Assembly: GCA_022113835.1 (NCBI GenBank)
Contig: JAILWY010000011.1
Span: 8,924,501-8,988,500 of the forward strand
Direction: 5' to 3'
DNA: 64,000 nucleotides
From: Atopsyche davidsoni
Taxonomy: Eukaryota; Arthropoda; Insecta; Trichoptera; Hydrobiosidae
Part shown: piece after piece, positions 1 through 12,596 of the stretch
Layout of the letters: each line of letters begins with the position of its first letter
Position numbering within the stretch: position 1 is the first letter of the stretch
Position numbers and translations under genes: made by a program
The notes under the pieces: generated by a model
Told to the model about the DNA's origin: nothing
Databases searched by the model: none
What the model saw: only the letters and a program-made list of their open reading frames with translations

Positions 1-2374
1 ACAGAGTAATGTGAAAAAGTCGTTGCGAACGCCGGACTGTCGAGAGGATGATACTTTCCCAATGTGGTTATTTTAAGTTTATTATATATATTTTTTTAAA
101 TGGTAATTTTTGGTTCTGTTATTCATTGTCTGATTTAATTCAATTTTGATAAAAAATATTCAAAACCCATTCTTAAGACATCTATTTTTTTATAATTATC
201 TTTGTAGATAAAATATTTTAGCGGTAGTAAATTCTTGGCATGAGAATATGTTAGTTGTTTTTTCTTGCATTTCAGAATAATAGAGTGGCAAGAAGCTCGT
301 GGAACTTTAAAAATAAACTACAATTTATAAATTCTAAATTGAATATTAAAATAATTATTTTATCAAATGGAGTTATTGGTAATCGTCTTTCGTTTTCAGA
401 TGATGCCGCGGCTTTAGAGATACCGTGTATTTTTTTTTTTTTTTTTTTACATATAAATATTAGGTTGATTGACTTTGGGCCACCGTGTATATAGCGAATC
501 TCATTTCATAGTAGGTGTACAATTTTTTTCATTTGTTGGAAACTTATTTATAAGGTCTATCGTCCCCTTGTATGTTGAGACTTGTGTAATTTTGCGCACG
601 TAGCTAAATTGGTAAGGTCGGGCTGGTGACGAAACTCATCTGGTGTCAGGGAAAACTCCCCGAAGACAAATTAAAAAGAATTTTTGAATTTCATTAAGCG
701 TTATCTGTCAAAAATGTGAAAATATAATTAGTTGCTACATATACATAGTATAAAAACTCATGGTACTGTAAAAGTAACACATGGTAGCATTTTTAAACTT
801 TTATTGTTTGAGGTGAAAAGTTTTTTTCTGTGTATTTGGTTTTTTTTTTTCCAAATTACCCATTAATAAAAACATTTAAAATAATTCAGTTTTTATAATA
901 TTATATGAAAATTTGAATCTCGTGGCACTCTGTACATAAAATATGAAATCGACACCGTGGTCTACATACGGAATAAAACGTGTCAATCTGTTTGAGTCAT
1001 GCGTGTTTTTTTATTTTTATTTTAGATTTTTTTATCTCAGAAAAGACGTAAGAAATGATCGGCGTTTGTTTGTGTAGACGCTTTGGGCAGTCCAACGACC
1101 TTACCCCTAATGAGTTTCCGCACCGGCCCGACGTCCGTCGGCTCGCACACAGGCATTGGTGTATTTGTTCGCTACTTATTTATTTTCTCTTCCCATACCA
1201 ATGAGATAACAATAGGTGCTCAGTTTATAAACACGCTATAGATATACGCAACACTTTGCATTGCATACATGCTTCAAAACTCATAGAATCGCTTTAAAAG
1301 TATTCATTAGTACTGTAGTATTTAGTTTTGGTTTATCTTTGTTTCATGTGTAAATAACAAAAACACGTTGTTACCCTAAACATTTTTAATGTGTGTTAAT
1401 CCATGAGTTTTGATTCATTCCTTTTTTACTCCTGCTGTACACCGTGCTATTAAATATTTAGATGTGTCAATGCGGCAAGATGACTGCCGCGCGGTCCACC
1501 AGACTCCTACATTAATAAAATATTTGACAGTGACACACTCAGTGCGGAATTGGTTTAAGAGACCAGCGGCTCCAAACATTTTATGTGGTCTAAGTTAAAA
1601 AAATATTTAAAGGATCCACTGAATTAAGAGCTGGTTTATTTGGTTAAAACTGCATCCCTTGATTTTGGACTCACGGGGCGACATCGCTTTTTATTAACTG
1701 TTTGTTGTCGTTCCCTAAAGTTAATTGGGTTTAATAATTAAAATGATTTTAATATTTATTCTGTGAAACATATTTTTTTTTTTATTGTATTCGGGTGGGT
1801 CCGCGGAAAGCTCGCGTTGGGAACCACTGCGGCGGGAGTTGATTGATATGCCCTCCTCACCGACGGACCCCTCGCTCAATGTCAAGTTTACAAGTGTACA
1901 CCGCCGAATTGATATTATTTTCATTTATTGAATTTTACAATTGTGTTTGTTTTTAGATTATTCGGTTTCTGGGCGTTGAGTTGTTTACAAATTTGCAATT
2001 GGTTATCCCAGCAAAAATATATCTTGCACCATAAATATATATAAATAAAAGACTTCTTCACGCAGAATATTATAATGAAATTGATATTAATTATATTATA
2101 ATTAAATAACGCTTTTTTATATGAAATTATACATATTTTGTTCAACAAATCAATATTTTTTTATTTCTCATAATCTTACAAAGCTTTGTTACCCTAATAG
2201 CAAACACAACCGTTTAAAAAAAAAATTACGTGACTGTGACGCTGCAAAGTAGAGCGTTGCTTTTTCTTCTTCTTCTTCAGCGAAGGCATTGTCGGACCTG
2301 TCGGGAGACGCATGTCGCTCTCGTGTCGCCATGGTGTCGCCTGTCGCTCACGTGTCGCTTGTCTGCCTTTGCAG
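1..2374. other. AT-rich DNA upstream of first visible PRODH exon (intron or 5' flank)
   Basis: No exon of PRODH or any other gene is recognisable. It holds poly-T runs at about 429-449 and 840-850, a degenerate tRNA-like stretch at 598-667, and a minus-strand hAT-like terminal sequence (CAGTGGTTCCCAA on the minus strand near 1817-1830) without a visible partner. Just before the exon (2309-2363) the word GTGTCGC recurs several times within about 55 bases. Since PRODH needs more N-terminal coding exons, this is most simply the 3' part of a large intron. Confidence 0.6.
598..667 (+). repeat. tRNA-like sequence with A box, possible SINE head
   Basis: TAGCTAAATTGG at 601-612 matches the RNA polymerase III A-box pattern exactly, and a degenerate T-arm-like hairpin (AGGGAAAACTCCC) follows at about 648-660. 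A clear GGTTCRA B box is missing, so this is a decayed tRNA-derived element at best. Confidence 0.3.
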
Positions 2375-5300
2375 TTCTTCAGTGTCGGAGGCCGATGGCG
2401 CCAAGGCCGAGGGGGCGTCCCTGCCGCAGTACCAAGTCAACAAGTCCTTCGCCGATCGTCGCTACAAAGTGCAGTCTGCCCGCACCTACTTCTACCTCAA
2501 CGAGGCCACTTGCGAGCGCAACACTGAGATCTTCATCCGCTGCCTGGAGTCCGTGGCTGGTGAGCGACACTCCAACACCCTGCATCCAACGCAGTCCATC
2601 CATCTTCCTCCATCCATCGAATTCCATCCATACAATAAAACATTAAAATACTTAAAACCTTTTCCTTCCTAACTTAATCTGACGTTACTCTTCAATATAA
2701 TGTGTTTGCTTTCCGATATCCTCTCCTTTCCTGAACCTATTACCTTGGATCTCCTGAACTTCCTTGGATCTCCTGAACTTTCTCGGACCTCTGAACATCC
2801 ATGGACATCCTGAATGTCCCTAAGCCGCCGACTTGGAGGGAGGACATCAGAGGAATGATGATGCCGGTTTGAATGTTCACATCTTCTGATTATCGGATCA
2901 AACCTATTTGTTCTGATAAATCTCACGTATATTGAGGATATCGCTGTAATCGCTTCGATTCTGATCTGGATACTTGTTCAGGGAATGTGATATTTTATGT
3001 TCATATTTGTAATATGTATACAGGGAAGAATGATATATTAAGTAGCGATATTCTCAACACACATCAGATCAATCTGCATATAAAAATCTCACATGTGCAG
3101 GAGAGACGAATTGAAATGCGAATCGTAGAATTTTAATGACCATGTTTCATGTTTCAGGAGCTACCTTCGGCACTGGCATCATGGCCATCAAGGTCACAGC
3201 CCTCGGCAGGCCGCAGCTTCTGGTGAGAAAGACTACTTTAAATATTTACCTAAATATTATACTTATATGTATTATATATCGACACCCTAAAACATTAGGT
3301 GGGAGTGTTGGTTTCTGTTGAACAATGTTTTCATACATATTTATTGCGCATGATTACCCAAACAGTTGGGAGATTGCAAAGATAAGAAAGCTTAAGAGTG
3401 TTTTCGATTTTCACTAGACTGAGAAGCCTTTGATAGGTGAATGCACTTTCTGCAAAAATTTGTATCAAATTTGTTTTATTTATACTCAATGTATCATATT
3501 GTCTTAAATTGCAACTACTTTTCCAGCTGCAACTGTCGGAGGTAATCATGCAAGCCCGTAACTACATCAGCGACCTCGCCGGTGGCAAGGGAAACGTCCT
3601 GACTCACCACAAGACCATCGAGGATCTGCAGAAGTACTTCGGAGCCATGGGGGACAACCCCGAGGTCAAGAGCTTCTTGAAGAACATCACCAGTGACAAG
3701 GAGGGGTAAATATCTACCACCTTTCATCAGCACTCATAATCAGGAGCTCAACTAAAGAAAATATATCTAATCCATTGTCTTTAAAAGTTATAGATAGCAA
3801 TTTTTAGCAGACTTTTTGTTAATGGAGTGATTCTGGGACATAGGATCTTCGATAAGCTTAGATCCAATGCTTCGCACTTGTTTTTGGAAGTTTCACATGC
3901 ACTGAATTTGAAAACATACAAATCAGGGCAAGATAAGATTTAATTGCTTGTACTTGCTCAATAACTTTAACATGTGAAAAATCCTTATATAATATTTCTT
4001 ACCAGGCTCTCTCTACTTAAACTCATACCAGATGTATCCTATCTGTACTTTGAACGACCTTAATACATAAAGATGTGATGACAGACACTTTTTCCACTTA
4101 AATCTAGACCGATACCTTGTATTTACGTTCAGAAAAACCAAACCCACTTTTAAGAAAACCTCTGTATATGAAATTTTAATATTTTCTATACCAGAATCTT
4201 CATTTGAACTCAAAACCGATGTCTCGCACTTGCTTTTAGAGGAACACAAATTGTGCCTAGATCATAAATAGCCAGAATTTTATGAAATGTTAATAAAAAG
4301 TATATTGATTCCATATAAAATATAAACATAATCATAGTATTGTTATCAGGATTTTTTAATTTAATATAAGACAACAATGCACTTCCATCAGAATGGTTGA
4401 CCGGAATAGCCCAATGGTTTGATACAGGTGTAAGATATGTGAAGGCTGATGGGTTTGGTATATGTTCACAGTGTGGTGCACCTTTTTCCATGGCAACAGC
4501 TCATGGGAGTCGACCGCCACCCGTAAGAACTACCATGGTGGGCCTTGAACCCTGCGCCTCTCAAGCACTAAGCTAGTCTCCGTTCCCCCAAACGCACCGG
4601 CCTGTGTTCTCTTTCACGATTGATCGAATCGCCCCTCTCATCTTTAGCTTCATCGCATCTTGTCAATGCAGCAACTGGATCTTGCTGATAGAAGCTAGAT
4701 GATAGATTTTAGACAACATTAGAAAATTATTTTCAACCCCCTTGCGCTCATTGCGAATCAACGAGTCGAAAATCAATTTCTTTTTCTTAGTTGTATTATA
4801 TTGCAGTATTCTAGTTAATATTGCTTTCATTTAAAATATTGCATTACTAGAAAATTTTTCTCTGCTATGAGTATGTAAAATCGATTATCATCGCATTTTG
4901 TTATTTAACATATTGAAAAGTAACTATCTCCTAGCAAAACACAATAACTTAGTTAGAAATGGTGCTCTGATAGCTCAGCGGCTACAGAGGCAATATCTCT
5001 CTTAGACGTCTTGCTCCACTTGTATTTAAAGATTTCAAAAAAAAAAAAAACCATTTATTTAGGATTTGCAGTTTGGAAGTCAAATGTAACGCACGAAGCG
5101 CTTTATCTCTGGTGATCTACCTGGAATTTTTTAAATTTAATTGTCAATAGATAATTTTTAATTAAAATTCCTTTGATATATTTGCCATCTAGTCGACAGC
5201 ATCTTTTGTTAGTGAATCTTTAAAGAAACTAGTAGTACTTAACCTTGGTCTGTTTTGCAAAGGAACTATTTATGAGTGCCATAAAAGTGACATTTAAAAA

Positions 5301-8300
5301 TATATAATATACATTATGTGTTTTGACACGCCGTGTCACACATTATTAATTATTGCCATATATTTTATAACTCTGGCAACATTCCATATATTCGTCAGTT
5401 TTTAGGGAAACCCTCGTCAAGGCGACGTCGCTGGATTGTTATGTTTTGTTTATTTATTTTCTGTTGTCAATGAAATCTGTTTACTCAGATTACGATATGC
5501 GCAGCGTGTAGGCAAATATTATAATATTTGGTTATGGTTGTTTCATATCTTTGAGAGCTTCAGAACATGTTGAGATTATCTCTTCATTGTATTGATTCTC
5601 AGTTGCAGATGAATATTACATGTGATATGTGGTTACAACAAAGGAATGCTATTACACACGTGGGATCGTACATCATTTAAAAAGCTGCTTTGAATGTAAA
5701 AATTGACTTTTTAATAATAATAAAAAAATCAATATTTTTGACTGAGAGTACTTGGTGGAATTCCATTTTCATATTTTAAATAGAAGAAAATACTTGTGAT
5801 TTTTCCACATGTTAATTTTTATTGGTGACTAGAAAAATCACTCAAGTATTTTATTCTATTTAAAATATTTTAATAAAATCACCAAAGAATCCATTGTGAG
5901 ACTTAGGTATGTTAATTATTTTAGAATATAACGCACAGAGCATTTATAGCAGGTTTTTTTTAGTTGTGCTAGTATATTCACTCCGGCCTTATTTACACTG
6001 GACTTCATTTACAATCACTCATCTCTCGTGATATGGTGCATTTTGAAACACTGTGTACTTAGAATCCGAGTGCTTAAGATGTGATAAAATAAAAGCAATA
6101 AAGCAAGGATATACTACTTGTTATTGATTTTCGGAATTGGGTCTTTACTTTCCAGACAAATTTGCAGTATAATTTGTGTACAATGTCTACTTAGTTTTTT
6201 TTATTTTATGCCGTAATCTCAAATGGATTCCCAAAATCAGCAACATGAATTCATAGGTTGAAATACAAAAAAATCACTCTTTAGATGAAACTGAATCACA
6301 GAAGCTTGCAATCCTTGTCTCCCGCAAGTCAACTGCCCCGACCTCTCCACCATCACGCCCTTGTCGGGGCTTCTCCAAGCAGATTAATTCAGAACCGTGC
6401 TGACTGTGTGTTTCTCCGTTTCAGTATCCTTCACTTGTTCCCCTGGTCCGGAATCATGGATGAGAATTTCGGCCTCTCCGACACGTTCCGAGTGCCCGAC
6501 CCCAAGACTGGGCAGATGCGGCGTCTCATCAGTCACCTGCCGCCCAAGGAGGAGGAGATGTTCCGCAACATGATCCGAAGACTCAACAACGTTGTGCAGG
6601 TAACCTCGGGGCACCACCTCCTTGTAACCTTGTAACCTGTATAACCTTTAAAATACATCTGGAAATCAGCAATCCACTATCCCTACTAGCACTAAATGAT
6701 TCCTGAAATAAGCTTTATTAACCTAGAACCTCCTCGTTGCTTGACAATGATAGTTAGCAAGCTTAAATGGAGACTGTGTGGTCTTCGGTTAAAATCTGTT
6801 AAATTATCTCTGGATTTAATGAGACGGAAACTTTTTGAGAATAAAAACCTCTGTTCCGGGTGCTTGATTGCAGCCATCTCTTGCAGAGTAACCCAACAAT
6901 AGACGCTAATTTTTGTCTCTATTGCTGAATGACTCTTGTTCATTGAATAAATTTTTAAAAATCAATAAAAGGTTTCTCTGTATAGTGACTTGATTATTTT
7001 GATTAATTGTTTTGAATTCAACAAATTTACATGTTGGCAATCTTGGATTCCAGGCTGCCAAGGAGATGGACGTGCGAGTGATGGTGGACGCCGAGCACAC
7101 CTACTTCCAGCCCGCCATCTCCCGAATGACCCTTGAGATGATGAGAAGATACAACAAGGTAAGTCGCCATCTGGTCTCACTTATCAAACTGGAATCCACA
7201 ACAGCAAGAACGCTATTGAATGTTTTCTAAAACAAAGATTTACTAATATATTTTTTCTTGTTGTGTTCAGGAAAAGGCAGTGGTGTTCAACACGTACCAG
7301 ACCTACCTGAAGGACTCCTTCACGGAGCTGACCACAGATTTGGAGCAAGCTGAGCGTCAGGGATTCTACTTCGGGGCCAAGATTGTGCGAGGCGCTTATA
7401 TTGAACTGGTAAGTCTCAGTTTATATCGCCGCTCATTATTTACATCAATGAACATGTCAGAGAGGAAGCAGCTTTAATATATCACATGGTTTTGCAGGAG
7501 AGAGCGCGTGCCGCGGCCCTGGGCTACGAAGATCCCATCTGCCCCAACTACGAAGCCACCACTGAATCCTACCACAAATGTCTCACTGAGTGCCTGCGAC
7601 GCATCAAGGTAAGCCAGCCCCTTCTTCATTTACGATCAATAGACATTCACCGATTTCTTTGCTTGTACCAAATCGTATTTGTTTAGCTTGGGTGTTAAGC
7701 CGCATGGGCGTGTGGTTCTGTGTCCGGAATTCGGCTCACTCCTTAAGGATGGGAAATGACCTTTGTTGTTGATAATTGAGAATGTGGACTGAGTTGTTTT
7801 CTTTTGCAGGCGTTCAAGGACCAGGGAGTCGAGAAGAGGATAGGCATCATGGTAGCGTCTCACAATGAGGACACCGTCCGCTTCGCCATCGAACAGATGA
7901 AGCAAATTGGAATCTCCCCTGAGGACAAGGTCATCTGCTTTGGTCAGCTGTTGGGCATGTGCGACTACATCACCTTCCCTCTAGGTTGGTGCATTCACTT
8001 ATGCCATTTGATGATTGTAGGCTTTATCTAAGCTCGTATGTGTCCCAATAATAAAACTTTCACCACTTAATCATCGTTTTGTATATTCCCAGAGATGTGC
8101 TCAAAGCGCTTTGAATCCTTAATAAACAAAGTTCTTGCTTATTTTCAGGTCAAGCCGGATACTCAGCATACAAGTACATCCCCTACGGGCCGGTGCACGA
8201 GGTGCTGCCTTACCTTTCCCGGCGCGCGCAAGAGAACAAGGGCGTGCTGCAGAAGGTCAAGAAAGAAAAGCGGCTGCTGCGGCGCGAACTGACACGTCGC

Positions 8301-8354
8301 CTCTTCAGCGGCCAGCTCTTCTACACGCCCAAGGGCAACTACGTCCCCGTCTAA
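2375..8354 (+). CDS. PRODH: Proline dehydrogenase, mitochondrial (C-terminal nine exons; 5' part outside window)
   Basis: FAD-dependent oxidation of L-proline to pyrroline-5-carboxylate at the mitochondrial inner membrane, feeding electrons to the respiratory chain. Exons seen: 2375-2559, 3158-3222, 3527-3705, 6425-6599, 7054-7158, 7271-7408, 7498-7608, 7810-7984 and 8149-8354. All introns are GT-AG and phases match, giving 445 residues to the TAA at 8352-8354. Numbering from the first full codon here: [15 protein letters not shown] in exon 4, [12 protein letters not shown] at 211-222, FNTYQTYL at 242-249, KIVRGAY at 273-279, ASHNEDT at 335-341, YKYIPYGPV at 385-393, and YLSRRAQEN at 399-407. 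The tandem Arg of the last motif binds the proline carboxylate in this family. The barrel's FAD and substrate motifs look intact, so the gene is probably functional. Roughly 150-200 N-terminal residues, including the mitochondrial targeting peptide, are missing; their exons must lie before position 1. The first exon could also start at 2383 or, in another phase, at 2281. Confidence 0.96.
2560..3526 (+). other. PRODH introns 1 and 2 of the visible part
   Basis: Introns 2560-3157 and 3223-3526 flank the 65-base exon 3158-3222. The first holds a short degenerate tandem at about 2749-2810 (TTGGATCTCCTGAACTTCC and variants, two to three copies). I see no gene or mobile element in either. Confidence 0.7.
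4491..4615 (-). repeat. tRNA-derived SINE-like sequence
   Basis: On the minus strand, TAGCTTAGTGCTTGAGAGG (A-box-like) is followed by GGGTTCAAGGCCC (B-box-like, at about 4537-4550) and then a GC-richer tail reaching 4491. The A-to-B spacing is shorter than in a true tRNA. A similar GGTTCAAGGCC box is on the minus strand near 31363-31375, so this may be a small family. Confidence 0.45.
4958..5052 (+). repeat. tRNA-derived retrosequence with poly(A) tail
   Basis: TAGCTCAGCGG at 4972-4982 is a perfect A box, and the sequence ends about 60 bases later in a run of about 14 A. No good B box is seen. Short length, a tRNA-like head and an A tail suggest a truncated SINE or tRNA retropseudogene. Confidence 0.45.
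5728..5885 (-). repeat. Copy of dispersed fold-back repeat family (copy 1)
   Basis: Contains on the minus strand the block AATTCCACCAAGTACTCTC that is also on the plus strand at 25321-25340 and 52055-52073, plus the neighbouring block with TTTTTATTGGTGACT and ATCACTCAAGTATTTTA found in those copies. The hairpin motif of the family (TTGATAA ... GAAA) is absent, so this is a partial copy. Confidence 0.6.
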
Positions 8355-8486
8355 ACGGGCCCCGCGAGGGCGCGCCATCCGGCCCGCACGGAACCCTACA
8401 GTTCTGACAGTTTATTTATTCTAGCCAAACGATTGAGGACACAGCGCAAATCGTCATTTGTGTATCCAGCGGAGGGAGTATATATA

Positions 8487-8492
8487 AATAAA
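8487..8492 (+). terminator. Poly(A) signal AATAAA of PRODH
   Basis: The first canonical AATAAA downstream of the PRODH stop, about 135 bases after it. It is followed by a short GT-containing stretch (TTAATGTGTGAAACC) that could serve as the downstream element. It implies a 3' UTR of about 150-170 bases. Confidence 0.65.
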
Positions 8493-10560
8493 TATTAAGA
8501 TGCTCTTGCTTAATGTGTGAAACCACAAATATGAACTGCAATTTGTTTCAAGTTTCTGCACACTTCAAGTGTTGCAAATATCTTAAAATTGCATATCTAT
8601 TATGTAATTAATTCCAATGAAAATTTATTCATATATACCCCCTTTGCAATTAACCTAACCTTACAGTTGTAACAGCTGATTTGTTTTAGTCAAATGATAT
8701 GAGTTATCGTTTAATGCAATGTTTTTGTGTTTTACCGGAATTGTTGGCGAGCGTATTCGTATTACTAATTTATTGAAGTTTTTTTTGTTGTTGATAATAT
8801 TAAGATAAATGTCCACAGTTTAAGTTGACGTGTAGAAAATTTGATCTTTCTAGTTTTAAGATAGGTGTGCATTTAATTTTTTCAACGTAGTTGAGAGATT
8901 CTATGCAGGCGTTATTCTAAAACTGGGATATTTTAATTACTTTGTAACGCTATCTGAATGTAAATCACTCAAAGTGCTGGATAATTAACACTACACTTCT
9001 AACCTTGATCGCTTATCATTTTGATTAAGAACCGTGTACAAAAAACTTCCAGCGTAAATACTGTATCCAGTAAAGTTTATTTTTTTAAACTTGACATCCT
9101 ATACAAATACACGCCATATACCTCATCGTCGATATCTAGAATTACCAAAACCTTGTACTCCGTATTAGAACAAATCTAAATAAAAAAAACTATTTTCTTG
9201 TCAAAAAAGTTTTGAAACGGTATAACAGAAATCTACTATTCAATCGACAATACTATATTTTTCTTATCTTCTATAATTATCTTCTGATTGTGTACAGGTA
9301 AAGATAAGCTGTTAAAACAGCTCTATGAAAACGTTTGTAACGTATCTGAAACGAACTGCCTTCTTTTGTAGTCACAGATGTCGCGTGTGGACTCGGCGTG
9401 GATTTTTATCATAAAGCGGTTTCGTTAGTGAGATTCAGGAATTGTTGAGCAATGTGGGTTTTCGTGGTGGCCGACTGGCGTCAAGGGATACCTCTGTAGT
9501 ATTAATTCGTTTATCAAAGCGAGAGAGAGAGAAACGGAGGAGTGGAAAATTTACAATGTGGAAGCCATTTTGAGACCTTCCGTGGGACTTTTTAAAAAAA
9601 TACATGTGTATCACACAAAAGTAACAAAAAACAGTACGATGCGCTGCGAGTCAATATTAACTTAGAAAAATCTCCCGACGAATTGTTGTGATTCACTGTG
9701 GGTTGTTTGTTCGCGTTTGTTTGGCTGGATTTTTATTTACTAGACAATTTTCACGCCCTCTAAAAGCAAACTGTTGAACCTAAAAACCAAAAGCACTCAA
9801 AAGTGTAATTATTTTATTCTTGAATTCTTGAACCGAATGAATTTATTCTTGCATTTTTGAAACTATATTTCACTTTTGAGTGTGCAATAAGATGTTGAGA
9901 AAAATTGGTTTTATTTTTTAGGGTGCGAAACGAGTCCAGTGTGTACCTAATGTTTAATGCTTTCTTTCGGAAGTCGGTTCAGTTCCTTCCAGGAGGGTCG
10001 GTCATCTCGTCCCGGGGTCTGGTCTCCGCACGCGGAGGCCGTTAGTTCAATTTTCTCATTTTTTATTGTATTATTATTATAATTAATTCTGTATGTCATG
10101 TTCCTTTATGTGATATGTGTACTCTGACTGTGTGTCCGGTTTATATGCTGGCTTTTATTAAATTATTTTTGAAGACATTTCAGACGACGCTTGGGTGGAT
10201 TCTCTACCGACCGCCAAATTATAAATTACGGTGCTAAAAATTTACGATATAATTGTAAATGGCAGTATTTTGGCAATTAACACGCTTTTGAGAGTAAAAA
10301 GCTGGTGTTTGTTTTCCGTAGAGGATTTTCTTGAGGGTTCTTTGATTAATTGTAAATATTTTATTCTTGCCTTGGTTCAATTTACAATTATTATTTCTAC
10401 CTGTATATTAAAAGGCACACTCAGGTACACTATATTATTGTTTGTATTACTATTAGTAGTGATGGTTCGATAATGTTTAATCTAAGATATAAAATTTTGT
10501 ATATTCCCAGCTATACAAGTATTATTTTTTATTAAAGCACTATTCATTTTGAGCTGTTGC

Positions 10561-10832
10561 CCTCCTTTGGAGCGAGTTTTGAAAGTGGTTGACGTATCGA
10601 CCACCTATTTTTTTTATCCTTAACATGCATATAAGCAACACATAATATACCAGAACAGGATTTGTTATCATTTTATCAAAAACTAGAGTGGTCAATTCTT
10701 CGACCACCTCAATAAAATATTGATCTTTAAGCGATCTTGCAAGAAATGTTGTATATATGATGGCTATTTGAAAACAAAATATACAGGGTGGTTAGTATAT
10801 CGACCATCTTCAAAATTCGCTTCGAAAGGGGG
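10561..10832. mobile_element. MITE-like element with ~46-bp terminal inverted repeats
   Basis: The left arm 10561-10606 and the reverse complement of 10784-10832 align at roughly 75 percent; both carry a CCTTT box, then GAGTTTTGAA or GAATTTTGAA, then a GGTTGACGTATCGACCACC-like end. A third related hairpin (GTGGTCAATTCTTCGACCAC) sits between the arms at about 10689-10708. No open reading frame. Probably a non-autonomous DNA transposon; target duplication not resolved. Confidence 0.55.
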
Positions 10833-12372
10833 TTTAGAGTGTGATTGGGGTAGTGGAGTCAGAAAAATCATATCGTAAGGCGATTCCCAAATAATACGAT
10901 GTATCGACGCAGGATAAAAGTATGGCTGTAAAACGTCTTTGTAGGTTTGTGATGTATATTGACTAAGATTTGCGGTTTCTAATTATTTTAATGTTTTAAA
11001 AAAAAAATTGTGTTGATTTGTCGAGCAAACAAGAAAAGATGTTTGATGCATCGAAATTGTAAAAAAATATATAATGAAATCGCATCACAACTGGGCGTTA
11101 AAAATAAATATTGTCGTTGTACATGACGCGATCAATTATACATATAAATATATATCGTTCTCTCAGTTGTTATGTCTATAATAATGTTACAATGAAATAG
11201 TGGGCAAATGGAGTCCGCCGTAAATACAAAAAAATATATTGTTAAAGACAGCTTAATTATAGATAGTCCTAGATGAACGTCGGCGTGAACGTGAGAATTA
11301 TGAATGATATCTGAAGACATCGGCGTGAAGACTTCACTTAGCTTCACAACGATGCTTAAGCAAATAACCTCCATGCTGGCAAAAGATTTAGATAATTGCT
11401 CACTTTGAAGTCTCGACTAAAACGTTGATTGTTTGCTTTGCAACATGAATGCAAAAATTGAGCAAATATGTTTCCAAATGATCTTAAATTCTGTCTGGGC
11501 ATGATATGTGCCCATTTGTCATGTAAACTGTAACGTATTGATACTGAATCTTTACATTGCAGATATCTACTGCCAACAAGCTGCCAATATGTTTGCAAAC
11601 GATATCGAGAACCGTCTCAGCAAGACGAGTACAAACATCGTAATTAAATGTTGAAGTGTATTTGGTAAAAATGACAATTGCAGATATGTGAAATATATGC
11701 TTGTTTTAGTGCGAGTAAAAATGAAATTGTAACAAAATACATGCGTGTGCACAGTCACGTATCTGCAGATTGTAATTATGTTATTGCATAAAATGTGAGC
11801 TTATTAGTCTATGAAGAAACGTTAAAATCAAATCGTAAAAGAAAACTCAACGCTCAAGCAAGTTGCCATCTTAGTATCGAGCAAAATAGAATAAAATGAT
11901 ATCGTTAAGAAAATCAATGGTTTTTGTTGTCAGTTGAAGCTTTCACGCAGGGGTCTTTGGTATTTTTTTTTTGTAAAATAACGTATGATTGTCCGGCGAG
12001 CGCTTTTATAAAAATGTTTAAAATTTGATGATATTACTATTATTAAAATATTTGCCGATAACTTATTTTCGTGTTGCTAAGTATATAACGACGTAGAGTT
12101 AGTTGATTGGTGGGTTTGGTCGGGACGTCCACTCGGTCCCTGGCACGGTGGATCTCTTCTCATTGCCGGGCGACTGTCTCGTCGCAACGGAGTGTCATTA
12201 TCATGATGAAATTGTGAAGATGCATTTGTTTTTAAATATAGGTTCTTAAAAAATCAATTGACGAATTGTTTTTTTTTCTTTACGTTGTGTTTTGACTAAT
12301 TCACCATTCACGCTATTAATATTTTTACCTGCAGAGAATTTACATTTCATGCATCCCTTGTGACCTGTTAGA

Positions 12373-12596
12373 CAGTGGCGTGCAGCAATTCAAAAATCTG
12401 AGCATTCAGGATTATTTGTTGAATATAAAATAAGCATAATATGACCCGTCGATTACTCATTGTGTATGGAAAACCATTACAAGTGTATTTTGTATCCATT
12501 TGGCGAAAATAACTATATAATATGTACCATGAATTTGCTCAAAAGATACTTTAGGGCAAGCAATGCCTGATTGCACGCATAGGTTGCACGCCACTG
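12373..12596. mobile_element. Non-autonomous DNA transposon (hAT-like MITE)
   Basis: CAGTGGCGTGCAGC at 12373-12386 and its inverted partner at 12583-12596 (CAGTGGCGTGCAAC on the other strand) match at 13 of 14 positions and bound a 224-bp AT-rich body without coding potential. CAGTG termini suit hAT-type elements. No convincing 8-bp target duplication. Its right-end internal sequence (GCAAGCAATGC and flanks) is echoed on the opposite strand at about 60180-60222, and lone CAGTGGCG ends are near 19646, 28924 and 34851. Confidence 0.6.

Larger units (their letters stand above)
3706..6424 (+). other. Long PRODH intron with SINE-like and fold-back insertions
   Basis: The largest visible PRODH intron (2.7 kb) lies between exons joined in phase 2 (GG|T, Gly). 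It contains a minus-strand tRNA-like sequence at 4491-4615, a short tRNA-like piece with a poly(A) tail at 4958-5052, and a copy of the dispersed fold-back repeat at 5728-5885. The rest is AT-rich with no coding signal. Confidence 0.7.

Noticed and set aside
1817..1831. Single hAT-like terminus (CAGTGGTTCCCAA on the minus strand)
   Set aside because: No inverted partner or target duplication was found, so no element boundaries can be given.
1..2374. Search for the missing N-terminal PRODH exons
   Set aside because: None of the frames here resembles the PRODH N-terminal region, so the exons are placed before the window.
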